A DNA stretch of 64,000 nucleotides from Chryseobacterium vaccae. GTDB lineage: Bacteria; Bacteroidota; Bacteroidia; Flavobacteriales; Weeksellaceae. The DNA lies in assembly GCF_009602705.1 (NCBI RefSeq), contig NZ_VSWH01000001.1, positions 1,674,001 to 1,738,000 on the forward strand, read 5' to 3'. Made by a program: the position numbers and the translations under genes. Positions 43,910-52,433 of this stretch are shown here, in pieces (position 1 is the first letter of the stretch; each line of letters begins with the position of its first letter). Below the pieces are notes generated by a model. It made no database searches. It saw only the letters and a program-made list of their open reading frames with translations, and was not told the origin of the DNA.

Positions 43910-46165
43910 ATGAACTATTCAGCAGAACTCAAAAAATTCGTTACCAGCCAATATCTATATTCTGCGATCAGAATTACGCTGGCCACCGTTCTGCCCTGTT
44001 TGGTTCTCGCCCATTTCGGAATTTTGAAAGAATACTTTCTTTTTCCTTTGGGGACCAGCTTTGTAGCGCTTACTGACCAGCCCGGTCCTTTTATCCGAAG
44101 AAGAAATGCACTGGCTTTCGCCATCTGCTGTTTTGTATTGGTAGCAATGATTGCAAGCCTGGTGATGAATTTTAAGGTCCTGGTTCTTCTTGAAATCATT
44201 GTATTCGGGATGTTTTTTTCCCTGATTGGGGTTTACGGACAAAGACTGGCCGCAGTAGGTTCATTATCACTTGTTGTACTTGCCATCTTTATTGACGGAC
44301 ACCTTACAGGAAGCGACATCTTTAAAAGCTTACTGATCTTTGCCAGCGGCTGTATATGGTTTCTGCTTATATTCCTTGTTGTAACAACTATCCGTCCGTA
44401 TAAACTGGCAGGCCAGATGATTGGTGAAAATTACCTTCAGCTTGCTGAATTTTTAAAGATCAAGGCCAATTATTATCAGAAAAATCCTGATTTCGACAAA
44501 CTGACTACTCAGGTTATTGCGAAACAGATTGAGATCAAAAACCTTCAGGAAGAGACACGAGAGACTGTTTTTAAGACCAGAACCATCGTTAACGAATCTA
44601 CAACAACGAGCCGACTGCTGATGCTGATGTTCCTGAATTCAATGGACCTTCATGAAAAGCTGATGACTTCTGAAAGTGATTACCAGAAGCTGCAGCAGAG
44701 TTTTGAAGACAGTATGATCCTGGTTAACATTCACGATTACCTCAACCTTCTGGCCGAGGAAATTACCAATATCGGGATTGCCCTTCAGAGTGGAACGAGA
44801 GCGAAACCCATGTTTAATCTGGAGCTTGAATTGAAAAATCTTAATTTTAATTATTTTGAACTAAGAAACAAACAATTATCTCCCGACAGCCTTGAAAACT
44901 TTATGATCCTGCGCCAGATTCTGATGCGCATCAATGAAATCACGAAGGAAATCAATGAGATCTACAAAGTATTTTCCCAAAACGTAAAATTGGCCAAGAG
45001 TTTATCTACCGGATTAGATTTGAAAAAATTCATGCCTAATGAGCCGAAACTTAATTCTAAGGTTTTAAGGAACAATATTTCGTTATCGTCCTCTCATTTC
45101 CGTCATGCGATAAGAATTACGACAGCTTTACTGCTTGGATACCTTTTCTCCATGTTTGATTTTCTGGGATTGGGCCATACCTACTGGATATTAATTACCA
45201 TTACCGCTATTTTAAAACCGGCCTACTCCATTACCAAACAGCGAAATCTTCTTCGTCTGTATGGAACGGTTGTGGGGGCTACCATTGCGTATATCATTCT
45301 GCATTTTATTCATATCAACAGTATTTTATTTGCTATCCTGCTGATCAGTATGATTATGTGCTTCAGCTTTTTAAAAGGCCGTTACTTCTGGGCTGTCCTG
45401 TTTATGACTATTTATGTTTTCCTGAGTTTCAATTTTTTAAATCCGGGGAAAGTAAATATTATCTTCAAAGACAGAGTACTGGATACAGCCATTGCCGGAA
45501 TCATTGCTTTTGCCGTGTCTTATATTGTTTTACCGGTTTGGGAACATACGCAGAATCTTGATCTGATGAAGAAGTCCGCGGCAGATAACCTCATCTATTT
45601 TCAGAGTGTAATATCCAAATTCCTGCAGGGAGATTTAGACATTGAAGATTATAAAATAAAACGAAAAAATGCCATCATTTCTCTGGCCAATCTTTCCGAC
45701 AATTTTCAGCGAATGATTTCTGATCCTAAAAATCAGCAGAAAAAGCTAGAAGTGGTGCATCAGTTTGTAGCGACCTCTCATCTTATTACAGCCTATACCG
45801 CTTCTCTTTCCCAATATTCCAAAAGTAATGAGCAATATCCGGAAATAGATTCTGAAAGCTGGAGCCGGAAGATTGAAGCCGAAATGCAGCAGACCTCTAC
45901 CCTGCTCAATGGAAATGACATCAACGAAACCCTCAAAATGGAAAGCCGCCTTGAACCGGAAGATTCTTCTATTGAAGATATGCTGATGAAAAGAAAAACA
46001 GAGATTGAAGAAAACGAGATTATTGACCGGAGAGATCCAGATAAAATCTCCCATTTAACGGAACTTAAAAATATCCACGATATTTTAGAGTTGATTTATG
46101 ATGTTGCCAAAGAACAACGCAAGGTGATAGAAAAATATAAAGCGGAGAAGGTAGATGAAGCTTAG
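43910..46165 (+). CDS. FUSC-family (YccS-like) inner membrane protein
   Basis: A 751-residue membrane protein with two sets of about six helices (residues 15-170 and about 395-545) separated by a long cytoplasmic helical domain (VIAKQIEIKNLQEETRETVF) and followed by a C-terminal cytoplasmic helical tail. The second set has the FUSC motif GHTYWILITITAILKPAYSITKQRNLLRLYGTVVGATIAY. Members of this family, including YccS and aromatic acid exporters, are believed to export small acids. The substrate is not known. A probable leaderless mRNA starts four bases after its -7 box. Confidence 0.88.
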   Translation: MNYSAELKKFVTSQYLYSAIRITLATVLPCLVLAHFGILKEYFLFPLGTSFVALTDQPGPFIRRRNALAFAICCFVLVAMIASLVMNFKVLVLLEIIVFGMFFSLIGVYGQRLAAVGSLSLVVLAIFIDGHLTGSDIFKSLLIFASGCIWFLLIFLVVTTIRPYKLAGQMIGENYLQLAEFLKIKANYYQKNPDFDKLTTQVIAKQIEIKNLQEETRETVFKTRTIVNESTTTSRLLMLMFLNSMDLHEKLMTSESDYQKLQQSFEDSMILVNIHDYLNLLAEEITNIGIALQSGTRAKPMFNLELELKNLNFNYFELRNKQLSPDSLENFMILRQILMRINEITKEINEIYKVFSQNVKLAKSLSTGLDLKKFMPNEPKLNSKVLRNNISLSSSHFRHAIRITTALLLGYLFSMFDFLGLGHTYWILITITAILKPAYSITKQRNLLRLYGTVVGATIAYIILHFIHINSILFAILLISMIMCFSFLKGRYFWAVLFMTIYVFLSFNFLNPGKVNIIFKDRVLDTAIAGIIAFAVSYIVLPVWEHTQNLDLMKKSAADNLIYFQSVISKFLQGDLDIEDYKIKRKNAIISLANLSDNFQRMISDPKNQQKKLEVVHQFVATSHLITAYTASLSQYSKSNEQYPEIDSESWSRKIEAEMQQTSTLLNGNDINETLKMESRLEPEDSSIEDMLMKRKTEIEENEIIDRRDPDKISHLTELKNIHDILELIYDVAKEQRKVIEKYKAEKVDEA

Positions 46166-46185
46166 TAGTTCCTTTTAACTTTTCA

Positions 46186-46800
46186 TTATTCCTCTACAAT
46201 GGTAAAGCAGTAATCATCAAAAAATTCCACTCTTGCTTTGAATTCATCTGAAAACTGCTCATCGTATACCCGGCAGCTTATTTTATGAAGATGCTTCAGC
46301 TCAAAAGGCTTCACTTCGTAGTTTTTCTTCAGAGACCAGTATTTGGAATGGTGGATTTTGTACATGCTTTCCTTTACACTCCAGATAATGGTATAAAATG
46401 TATCGGCTTTATCTTCAGGAATAAATCCCCTTTCATTTTCATAAGTAAACTTATCAATCACCCTTAAGATCTTCGGATTGAATTTCTCAATGTCGATTCC
46501 TATTTTATTTTTGGAAATTGCAATGGCAGCAAAAGGAAAAGAGTGGGTAATGGAAATTTCGGCATCTTTAGGAGACAAAAAGGGTTCCCTCTCTTTATAC
46601 AGGATTTTGGAATGGGGTTTTAAACCTTTCAGAAGCTTTCGTACCATCAGAACTTCCTGAAGTTTTTTGGGGTGGTAGTCCTTTACTTTTTCAGCGTTTT
46701 CGGGTTCCAGAAGTTCATGGATATTGAGTTCTTCACTCTCATCATATTTCCACACAAGAATCGTGGCATTATCATCTGAAAAATCTCGGTAAAGGGGCAT
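46186..46800 (-). CDS. 4'-phosphopantetheinyl transferase superfamily protein
   Basis: A 204-residue Sfp-like enzyme that transfers phosphopantetheine from CoA to a carrier protein serine. I start at MPLYRDFSDDNA; nine more codons are available upstream, but the -7 box at 46817-46824 lies within them. Motifs: ISITHSFPFAAIAIS at about residues 82-96, GIDIEKF (Asp103, Glu105, magnesium ligands) and WSVKESMYKIH (Trp140, Lys143, Glu144). Its carrier may be the ACP of fatty acid synthesis or another synthase; no polyketide or peptide synthetase genes are in the window. Confidence 0.92.
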   Translation of the reverse strand: MPLYRDFSDDNATILVWKYDESEELNIHELLEPENAEKVKDYHPKKLQEVLMVRKLLKGLKPHSKILYKEREPFLSPKDAEISITHSFPFAAIAISKNKIGIDIEKFNPKILRVIDKFTYENERGFIPEDKADTFYTIIWSVKESMYKIHHSKYWSLKKNYEVKPFELKHLHKISCRVYDEQFSDEFKARVEFFDDYCFTIVEE

Positions 46801-46816
46801 CGCTTTTTTATATCTG

Positions 46817-46824
46817 CAAAAATA
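46817..46824 (-). promoter_or_regulatory. -7 box of the phosphopantetheinyl transferase gene
   Basis: Minus-strand TATTTTTG, 16 bases upstream of the ATG at 46800. It rules out the earlier in-frame start at 46827. Confidence 0.55.
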
Positions 46825-46834
46825 CAAAAAAAGG

Positions 46835-47205
46835 ATGGGAGATGGAAACGGGAGGATGGAAGTTATGGCGGTCTTTAAAAACCTCTTGTAAACTTATGAT
46901 TCAAAAAATCTAATAATACAACCCTCAGTTCGGGATAAGAATATCTGATAAATGAAGGTTTGAAGCTAGATGATGGAAGAGGGAAGTTATGAAGGTCATT
47001 AAGAGCAAAATTGATTGCTTTTATTTAATTTGATTTTCTTGAGGCTTTCAATACGTATAACTAAAATTAACTTCCAGCCTCCGTCTTCCATCTTCCAGCC
47101 TTTTATATTTAGAACTCACGTTAATACATCAAATCCAAAAGAACTTCCCGTCCTACCTTAACTGGTATAAACTTCCCCGCTTCCCTCTTCCAGCTCCCCT
47201 TCTTA
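46835..47205. repeat. Dispersed repeat, family A, large composite copy; no gene
   Basis: The 400-base gap between two minus-strand genes is filled with GGAAG-rich and CTTCC-rich segments facing each other: GATGGAAGAGGGAAGTTAT near 46971-46990, and AACTTCCAGCCTCCG with CTTCCATCTTCCAGCCTTTT (47085-47104) and ACTTCCCCGCTTCCCTCTTC near 47170. The reverse complement of 47085-47104 matches 35272-35291 at 19 of 20 positions. The TTATCCCG...CTGAGG motif is present in reverse at 46921-46942. The layout suggests two or more nested copies. Confidence 0.65.
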
Positions 47206-47207
47206 AT

Positions 47208-47738
47208 TTATTTAGACTGATGATTCACATCATTTCTATGCTCAAGGATTTCCAGATTTTCATCTACAAAATAGGCATTCCCAAATCCATTTACATAAGA
47301 ACCTTTTACAGGCTGTAATGCAATAAGAATAAAATCTCCCATTTCTGAAATAACATCCACAACTTTACCATGAGTTTCCTTAAGTTTAGCAACCACTTCA
47401 TTCCATGTTTCAGAATCTCTTTCTGTTTGGGAAACGGCTGCTTCAATCGTTAAGCGTTCACGGGCATAGATCTGTTTTGTAGCCGACTCATCTTCAATAA
47501 ACATCATTGAAGTTTTTCTTCCGTCTGCCAGATTTTTAGTATGTTTTGCCATAAAAGACACCAGAATATAAAAGGTATTGCCCACCTGTACAAAAGGGGC
47601 ATAGCTGGCATTAGGATTTCCTTCCGCATCAACTGTAGCTAAAATAACACTCTTAGATCTGTCGATCAGCTCTTTTACTTTTGGTGCAACTGGCCTTGCC
47701 TTTCTCTGTTCGTCGTTCTGTGTATTGGTATGATCCAT
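47208..47738 (-). CDS. HugZ-family (pyridoxamine-phosphate-oxidase-like) protein
   Basis: A 176-residue split-barrel protein resembling HugZ/HutZ heme-utilisation proteins: VILATVDAEGNPNASYAPFVQ, then TFYILVSFMAKHTKNLADGRKTSMMFIEDESATKQIYARERLTIEA and the C-terminal GDFILIALQPVKGSYVNGFGNAYFV. HugZ members bind and degrade or store heme in the cytoplasm. The C-terminal heme-ligand His loop of Helicobacter HugZ cannot be checked by eye here. It is divergent from ahcY. Confidence 0.8.
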   Translation of the reverse strand: MDHTNTQNDEQRKARPVAPKVKELIDRSKSVILATVDAEGNPNASYAPFVQVGNTFYILVSFMAKHTKNLADGRKTSMMFIEDESATKQIYARERLTIEAAVSQTERDSETWNEVVAKLKETHGKVVDVISEMGDFILIALQPVKGSYVNGFGNAYFVDENLEILEHRNDVNHQSK

Positions 47739-47857
47739 AATATATTGATTTATCAGGTAAAAATAGTTATTTATATTAAGACTAAATAATTTTAAGCCCT
47801 GTATAATCTCATCATATGTGAAATAGATCTGTGTTTTTATATCTTAATTATTAATTG

Positions 47858-47865
47858 TAATTTTG
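47858..47865 (+). promoter_or_regulatory. -7 box of ahcY
   Basis: TAATTTTG fits TAnnTTTG, 40 bases before the ATG at 47906. The 40-base leader is too short for a SAH riboswitch. Confidence 0.55.
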
Positions 47866-47905
47866 CACTTCGTTATCAATTGAATTTTAAAACTATTCAT
47901 TACAT

Positions 47906-49219
47906 ATGAGTACTACAACACAATACATTCCTTATAAAGTTAAGGATATCTCCCTTGCAGAATGGGGAAGAAAAGAAATTACTCTTGCAGAAGCAGAAAT
48001 GCCAGGTTTAATGGCTATCCGTGAAGAATACGGACCTTCTCAGCCGCTAAAAGGAGCAAGAATCGCAGGATGTCTTCACATGACTATCCAGACTGCTGTA
48101 CTTATCGAGACATTGGTGGCTTTAGGAGCTGAAGTTACCTGGTCATCTTGTAATATTTTCTCTACACAGGATCACGCTGCTGCGGCTATTGCTGCTGCCG
48201 GAATTCCGGTTTATGCATGGAAAGGTCTGAATGAAGAGGAATTTGACTGGTGTATTGAGCAGACTTTATTCTTCGGTGAAGACAGAAAACCACTGAACAT
48301 GATCCTTGATGATGGTGGTGACTTAACCAACATGGTTTTTGATAAATACCCAGAATTTACAAAAGATATCAAAGGACTTTCTGAAGAAACCACTACCGGA
48401 GTACACAGACTGTACGAAAGAATGAAAAACGGTACTTTGGTAATGCCTGCAATCAACGTAAATGATTCAGTAACCAAGTCCAAATTCGACAACAAATACG
48501 GATGTAAAGAATCTGCCGTAGATGCGGTAAGAAGAGCTACAGACGTAATGCTTGCCGGAAAAAGAGTGGTAGTTTGCGGATACGGAGACGTAGGTAAAGG
48601 TACTGCTGCATCTTTCAGAGGAGCTGGTTCTATCGTTACGGTTACTGAAATTGACCCAATCTGTGCGCTTCAGGCAGCTATGGACGGTTATGAAGTGAAA
48701 AGATTAGATACTGTAGTAGACAATGCAGATATCATCATCACAACAACCGGTAACTTCAACATCGTAAGAGGAGAACACTTCCTTAAAATGAAAGATAAAG
48801 CGATTGTTTGTAACATCGGTCACTTCGATAACGAAATCGATATGGCTTGGTTGAACAAAAACTACGGTCAGACAAAATCAGAAGTGAAGCCTCAGGTAGA
48901 TATCTATACCATTGAAGGTAAAGAAGTAATCATCCTTGCAGAAGGAAGACTGGTAAACTTAGGATGTGCTACAGGACACCCTAGTTTCGTAATGTCAAAC
49001 TCTTTCTCTAACCAGACTTTAGCTCAGATCGAGTTATGGAACAACTCTGCAGCTTACGGAAACGAAGTATACATGCTTCCTAAGCACTTAGATGAGAAAG
49101 TAGCCGCTTTACACCTTAAGAAATTAAGCGTAGAACTTGAAACCCTTTCTCCTGAACAGGCAGAATATATCGGAGTAGACGTAAAAGGGCCATTCAAGCC
49201 TGAATACTACAGATACTAA
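47906..49219 (+). CDS. ahcY: Adenosylhomocysteinase
   Basis: AhcY reversibly hydrolyses S-adenosylhomocysteine to homocysteine and adenosine with a bound NAD, which keeps methylation going. The 437-residue enzyme lacks the 40-residue insertion found in many bacterial forms. Seen are [12 protein letters not shown], substrate residues Asp135 (LDDGGDLT) and Glu160 (SEETTTG), Lys191 and Asp195 ([11 protein letters not shown]), the NAD motif GYGDVGKG (225-232), and the C-terminal [11 protein letters not shown]. It is monocistronic, with a strong promoter box and terminator. Confidence 0.97.
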   Translation: MSTTTQYIPYKVKDISLAEWGRKEITLAEAEMPGLMAIREEYGPSQPLKGARIAGCLHMTIQTAVLIETLVALGAEVTWSSCNIFSTQDHAAAAIAAAGIPVYAWKGLNEEEFDWCIEQTLFFGEDRKPLNMILDDGGDLTNMVFDKYPEFTKDIKGLSEETTTGVHRLYERMKNGTLVMPAINVNDSVTKSKFDNKYGCKESAVDAVRRATDVMLAGKRVVVCGYGDVGKGTAASFRGAGSIVTVTEIDPICALQAAMDGYEVKRLDTVVDNADIIITTTGNFNIVRGEHFLKMKDKAIVCNIGHFDNEIDMAWLNKNYGQTKSEVKPQVDIYTIEGKEVIILAEGRLVNLGCATGHPSFVMSNSFSNQTLAQIELWNNSAAYGNEVYMLPKHLDEKVAALHLKKLSVELETLSPEQAEYIGVDVKGPFKPEYYRY

Positions 49220-49243
49220 TATTTTTTAATCTTATTATAGTAG

Positions 49244-49280
49244 AAGACTTTTCAGATTTCTGGAAAGTCTTTTATTTTTC
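49244..49280 (+). terminator. Terminator of ahcY
   Basis: AAGACTTTTCAGA and TCTGGAAAGTCTT pair (one G:U), then TTTATTTTT. Confidence 0.88.
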
Positions 49281-49296
49281 TACCCATCTTTTTTAT

Positions 49297-49408
49297 TTCC
49301 GGAAGCTGTTTCCCGCTATCCGCTCATACTCCTCGCTCCATTGCTGAATCCAGGGCATGCTGTGGGGTAACCGCTGCTATCGGGGCTAGGAAGAAAGCCC
49401 GGATATAA
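49297..49408. repeat. Candidate dispersed intergenic element (family B)
   Basis: Within the 378-base gap after ahcY, CCGGAAGCTGTTTCCCGCTA, followed by TCCGCTC, and later CTATCGGGGCTAGGAAGAAA, followed by GCCCGGAT, form a GC-rich island in AT-rich DNA. I recognise this composition (CCCGCTATCCGCT at one end, ATCGGGGCTAGG at the other) as recurring between genes in Flavobacteria, but from memory only. There is one copy in this window. No gene is visible. The rest of the gap to 49597 holds nothing I can identify. Confidence 0.5.
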
Positions 49409-49597
49409 ATATTCACTTATTCTATTCAATAGCCCATTCACATCATAGAAAATCCCATTCAGCCAGAATCTGCCGTTTTTAATAATCCGATTGGAAGTTA
49501 ATACACGTCCTTCGTCCGTATTTTACCTATATTTATCTCCCTTATTGCAAGGTTCACAAAAAAATGAATATATTTAGCCCATCAAAAACATATTACT

Positions 49598-49990
49598 ATG
49601 AAAAAACAAAGAGTATCGAATGCATTTGTCGCAGCATCATGGGTGGCATTGGGAGCAGGAATGATCGGCTTTATCGTTGGTCTTGCAAGAGCTGAAATGC
49701 AGCTGAATGAAAAGGGATATTATTTTACCATTCTGCTATACGGTCTGTTTGCCGTTGTTTCTCTTCAGAAAGCAGTCCGGGACCGATTAGAAAACATCCA
49801 GGTAACAGATATTTATTACGGAATCTGCTGGTTCGCTACATTATCTTCTATCGTATTACTGGCCATTGGCCTTTGGAACGCCACCATCCTTCCAAGCGAA
49901 AAAGGTTTTTATGCATTTGCCTTTCTTCTCGCTCTTTTTGGCGCAATTGCTGTGCAAAAGAACACAAGAGACAATATGCTTCAGGAATAA
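49598..49990 (+). CDS. YiaA/YiaB-type inner membrane protein
   Basis: A 130-residue inner membrane protein with four helices in two pairs: VAASWVALGAGMIGFIVGLA with YYFTILLYGLFAVVSLQKAV, then IYYGICWFATLSSIVLLAIGLW with GFYAFAFLLALFGAIAVQ. The internal duplication and the repeated NEKGYYFTILLYGLFAVVSLQKAVRD / SEKGFYAFAFLLALFGAIAVQKNTRD pattern match the YiaAB two-helix domain. Function unknown in all species. Confidence 0.88.
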   Translation: MKKQRVSNAFVAASWVALGAGMIGFIVGLARAEMQLNEKGYYFTILLYGLFAVVSLQKAVRDRLENIQVTDIYYGICWFATLSSIVLLAIGLWNATILPSEKGFYAFAFLLALFGAIAVQKNTRDNMLQE

Positions 49991-50001
49991 TACAAAAACT
50001 A

Positions 50002-50030
50002 AAAACTCTCCAGGCCTGGAGAGTTTTCTC
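50002..50030 (+). terminator. Palindromic terminator of the YiaA-type gene
   Basis: A perfect 26-base palindrome with arms AAAACTCTCCAGG / CCTGGAGAGTTTT, no unpaired loop in the linear reading. Confidence 0.85.
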
Positions 50031-50049
50031 TTTAAATAATCAGACCATA

Positions 50050-50640
50050 ATGTTACCGTTCGAAAAAAATTTCCAGCCATTATCTTCCATACCTGCCAGA
50101 GGACTTACAGTTGCCCTAAAAGTCTTTTTACTAAGCCTTTTTATATTGATAATGGGCTCACTAGCAGGTATGATTATTTTCTCTTTCTGGGTAAAAGAAC
50201 TTGAAATCAAGCTGATTATATTAGGATTTTCAGTACCTGTTCTATCATTTCTGACATGGATGGCTATAGCAGAATACCGTGCAAAGCCCCCCAAATACAC
50301 CCAAATACAGGTAGATGAAAAAGGACTGCATCATTATGGTGAAAATACTCTCCCTCAATCTCTTCTCTATGAATCACTTTTCGCCAATAGTGAAGGCGGA
50401 GCCTATGACGTGCTATGGACGGACAGAGGATATTCAGAAAGTGAGTTTGACCTTTATATCTTTACAAAAAATGAACTGGACGTCATAAAAGCCCAGCCTG
50501 TAAAATTTAAAACAACCGTTCTGGTGCGTAACCCCAATGCCCTTTTTGCTCATTTTGTAAAAGGAATCATGTATTTTCGCCCGGATTTAAAAATAGATCC
50601 GAACGTATTGGAGCGATATCATATATCACCTCATAAATAA
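50050..50640 (+). CDS. Hypothetical membrane protein with two helices
   Basis: A 196-residue protein with two adjacent N-terminal membrane helices (VALKVFLLSLFILIMGSLAGMIIFSFW and LIILGFSVPVLSFLTWMAIA) and a cytoplasmic C-terminal domain of about 120 residues (QIQVDEKGLHHYGENTLPQ, DLYIFTKNELDVIKAQPVKF) that resembles bacterial PH-like folds. I choose MLPFEKNFQP; an upstream reading from 49873 overlaps the YiaA gene in another frame and is not credible. It begins just downstream of the YiaA terminator. Confidence 0.7.
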   Translation: MLPFEKNFQPLSSIPARGLTVALKVFLLSLFILIMGSLAGMIIFSFWVKELEIKLIILGFSVPVLSFLTWMAIAEYRAKPPKYTQIQVDEKGLHHYGENTLPQSLLYESLFANSEGGAYDVLWTDRGYSESEFDLYIFTKNELDVIKAQPVKFKTTVLVRNPNALFAHFVKGIMYFRPDLKIDPNVLERYHISPHK

Positions 50641-50645
50641 AAAAG

Positions 50646-50675
50646 AAACGGATGACTATTCATCCGTTTTATTGT
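50646..50675 (+). terminator. Terminator after the two-helix membrane protein gene
   Basis: AAACGGATG and CATCCGTTT form 9-bp arms with a 6-base loop, then TATTG. Moderate T content. Confidence 0.75.
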
Positions 50676-50719
50676 TTATCAGTGTTTTCAAACTGTTATG
50701 TAAACTAAGCTATACTGTT

Positions 50720-51229
50720 TTACAAATCGTAATGATTGGGATGCTTTGCCTTAATATCATCTACGGTTCCCAATACTTTATCTTTCAGGGAATCCTGGTA
50801 TTTCTGAAGATTTTCTGCGACTCCTGCATCTGCGACTCCTACAATTTTAGCCGCTAAAATTCCGGCATTTAAAGCTCCATTTAAAGCTACTGTTGCCACA
50901 GGAATTCCACCCGGCATCTGAAGAATAGATAATACAGAATCCCAACCGTCAATAGAATTACTGGATAAAATAGGAACTCCGATCACAGGAAGCGTCGTGC
51001 AGCTCGCTACCATCCCGGGAAGATGAGCAGCCCCTCCAGCTCCTGCAATAATTACTTTCAACCCTCTTTCCTTTGCTTTCTTGGCATAGTCGAACATTCT
51101 TTCCGGTGTTCTGTGGGCAGAAACTACCGTTAATTCATAGGGAATATCCAGACTTTTTAAAAAATTTGCAGCCTGTTCCATAATTGGCAGATCGCTCTGG
51201 CTGCCCATAATAATTCCTACCATCTTCAA
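50720..51229 (-). CDS. purE: N5-carboxyaminoimidazole ribonucleotide mutase PurE
   Basis: Class I PurE converts N5-CAIR to CAIR in purine synthesis. The 169-residue protein has the family GSQSDLP (about residues 9-15), SAHRTPERM (42-50) and AGAGGAAHLPGMVAS. It works with PurK, whose gene is at 58723-59835 on the same strand but 7.5 kb away, so the usual purEK pair is split. A -7 box lies 16 bases upstream. Met3 is an alternative start. Confidence 0.96.
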   Translation of the reverse strand: MKMVGIIMGSQSDLPIMEQAANFLKSLDIPYELTVVSAHRTPERMFDYAKKAKERGLKVIIAGAGGAAHLPGMVASCTTLPVIGVPILSSNSIDGWDSVLSILQMPGGIPVATVALNGALNAGILAAKIVGVADAGVAENLQKYQDSLKDKVLGTVDDIKAKHPNHYDL

Positions 51230-51244
51230 TTTTTATTAGATGCT

Positions 51245-51252
51245 CAAAGATA
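51245..51252 (-). promoter_or_regulatory. -7 box of purE
   Basis: Minus-strand TATCTTTG. It leaves a leader of about 12 bases, too short for a purine riboswitch. Confidence 0.6.
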
Positions 51253-51296
51253 AAGAATTTTAACCTGCTGTTAAAATTTTAGAAAGCAAGCCGAAG

Positions 51297-51416
51297 TTGT
51301 GAAGATGGAAGTTCTATTGCTCTGAAAATATCATTTTACTGCCCTTATATAAATATTATAGATTAAAAACAAGCTATTTTACCTTCAGACTTCATGGTTT
51401 TCCGACTTCCAGCCTG
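51297..51416. repeat. Short family A-like inverted segment
   Basis: GAAGATGGAAGTT (51300-51312) and ACTTCCAGCC (51406-51415) face each other across the gap between purE and the EamA gene, as in the larger family A copies. Only the ends are recognisable. Confidence 0.35.
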
Positions 51417-51480
51417 TATTACCTATCTGTACCGCTAAAAATTTCCTCAACTGTATCCATCTGATGTATTTCAAAACCAA

Positions 51481-51488
51481 TAAATTTG
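51481..51488 (+). promoter_or_regulatory. -7 box of the EamA gene
   Basis: TAAATTTG fits TAnnTTTG. The most upstream possible start (TTG at 51486) lies inside this box, so translation must start later, at the TTG at 51510. Confidence 0.55.
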
Positions 51489-51509
51489 TGTGTTATATCC
51501 CGCTTTACC

Positions 51510-52433
51510 TTGAAAGATTACAAACTCATTTTTGCTGTTCTTACCGTTGCTATTGTATGGGGAACTACATTTTTAGCGATCCGTGTGGCTGTAGAAACCA
51601 TTCCAGCATGGTTTGTAGCCGGGATCCGACAATTTCTTGCAGCGGTTATTATGCTTTTTATCCTTCTTTCAAAAAAGGAATTCAAATGGATCGGCTGGAA
51701 AAGTCTGGGCTATCAGGTTATCTTTTCATCATTAATGCTGGTTGTGGCGAATGGAATGACCACCGTGGCGGAAGAAACTGTATCCAGCAGTCTGGCTTCT
51801 CTCATCAGTGCCTGCTCTCCTATTCTTGTCTTTCTGGGAAGTGTGGCTGTAGGATTACAAAAATTCAGTCTCCGGGCTCTTGCAGGTGTACTGATGTGCT
51901 TCAGCGGAATTCTTTTCATCTTCTGGGATGGTATACAGGATCTCGCCAATCCTGATTACAGAATGGGAATGATCTTCCTTTTCTGTGCTATTTCAGGATG
52001 GGCATCAGGAACTATTTTCACCAAAAAATTAAATATTCAGAGCGGAAATATTACCCTAAACTTATTCTATCAGTTTCTGTTTGCCGGAATAGTTCAGATT
52101 GGATTCGCCTTCCTTTTTTCAGAACATTATAATTTCGGAAGCTGGACTTTAAAAAGTATTTCAGCCATGCTTTACCTTGCTGTTTTCGGTTCTGTAGCAG
52201 CTTTCTTCGCATTCCATTATGCCTTAACCAAAATTTCTCCGGTACAGGTTTCCATATTGGCCTACATCAACACCATCATTGCCATATTCCTCGGCTGGCT
52301 AATCATGGATGAGCCTATCTCTGCTAAATTCATTCTTGCTGCTGCATTAATCATCTGTGGAGTTTTCATCATCAATTACAAACCCGGAATGTTCAAAAAC
52401 GGAAAAACAGAAACCTTGAAAACCGGCACCTAA
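51510..52433 (+). CDS. EamA/DMT-family transporter
   Basis: A drug/metabolite transporter with ten membrane helices in two EamA repeats (FAVLTVAIVWGTTFLAIRVAV and MGMIFLFCAISGWASGTIFTKK begin the halves). The substrate is unknown; many relatives export amino acids or other metabolites. I start at the TTG codon at 51510 (reading MKDYKLIFAVLTVA) because the only earlier start overlaps the -7 box. Length is 307 residues, typical of the family. A 646-base gap without genes follows. Confidence 0.9.
   Translation: MKDYKLIFAVLTVAIVWGTTFLAIRVAVETIPAWFVAGIRQFLAAVIMLFILLSKKEFKWIGWKSLGYQVIFSSLMLVVANGMTTVAEETVSSSLASLISACSPILVFLGSVAVGLQKFSLRALAGVLMCFSGILFIFWDGIQDLANPDYRMGMIFLFCAISGWASGTIFTKKLNIQSGNITLNLFYQFLFAGIVQIGFAFLFSEHYNFGSWTLKSISAMLYLAVFGSVAAFFAFHYALTKISPVQVSILAYINTIIAIFLGWLIMDEPISAKFILAAALIICGVFIINYKPGMFKNGKTETLKTGT

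Noticed and set aside
47866..47905. Possible SAH riboswitch before ahcY
   Set aside because: The leader after the -7 box is only about 35 bases, too short, and shows no conserved fold.
51230..51245. Possible purine riboswitch before purE
   Set aside because: The promoter box is only 16 bases from the start codon, leaving no room for an aptamer.
51464..51955. 163-codon frame overlapping the EamA gene in another frame
   Set aside because: Cys- and Ser-rich product with no domain; the EamA frame has clear membrane helices and a promoter.
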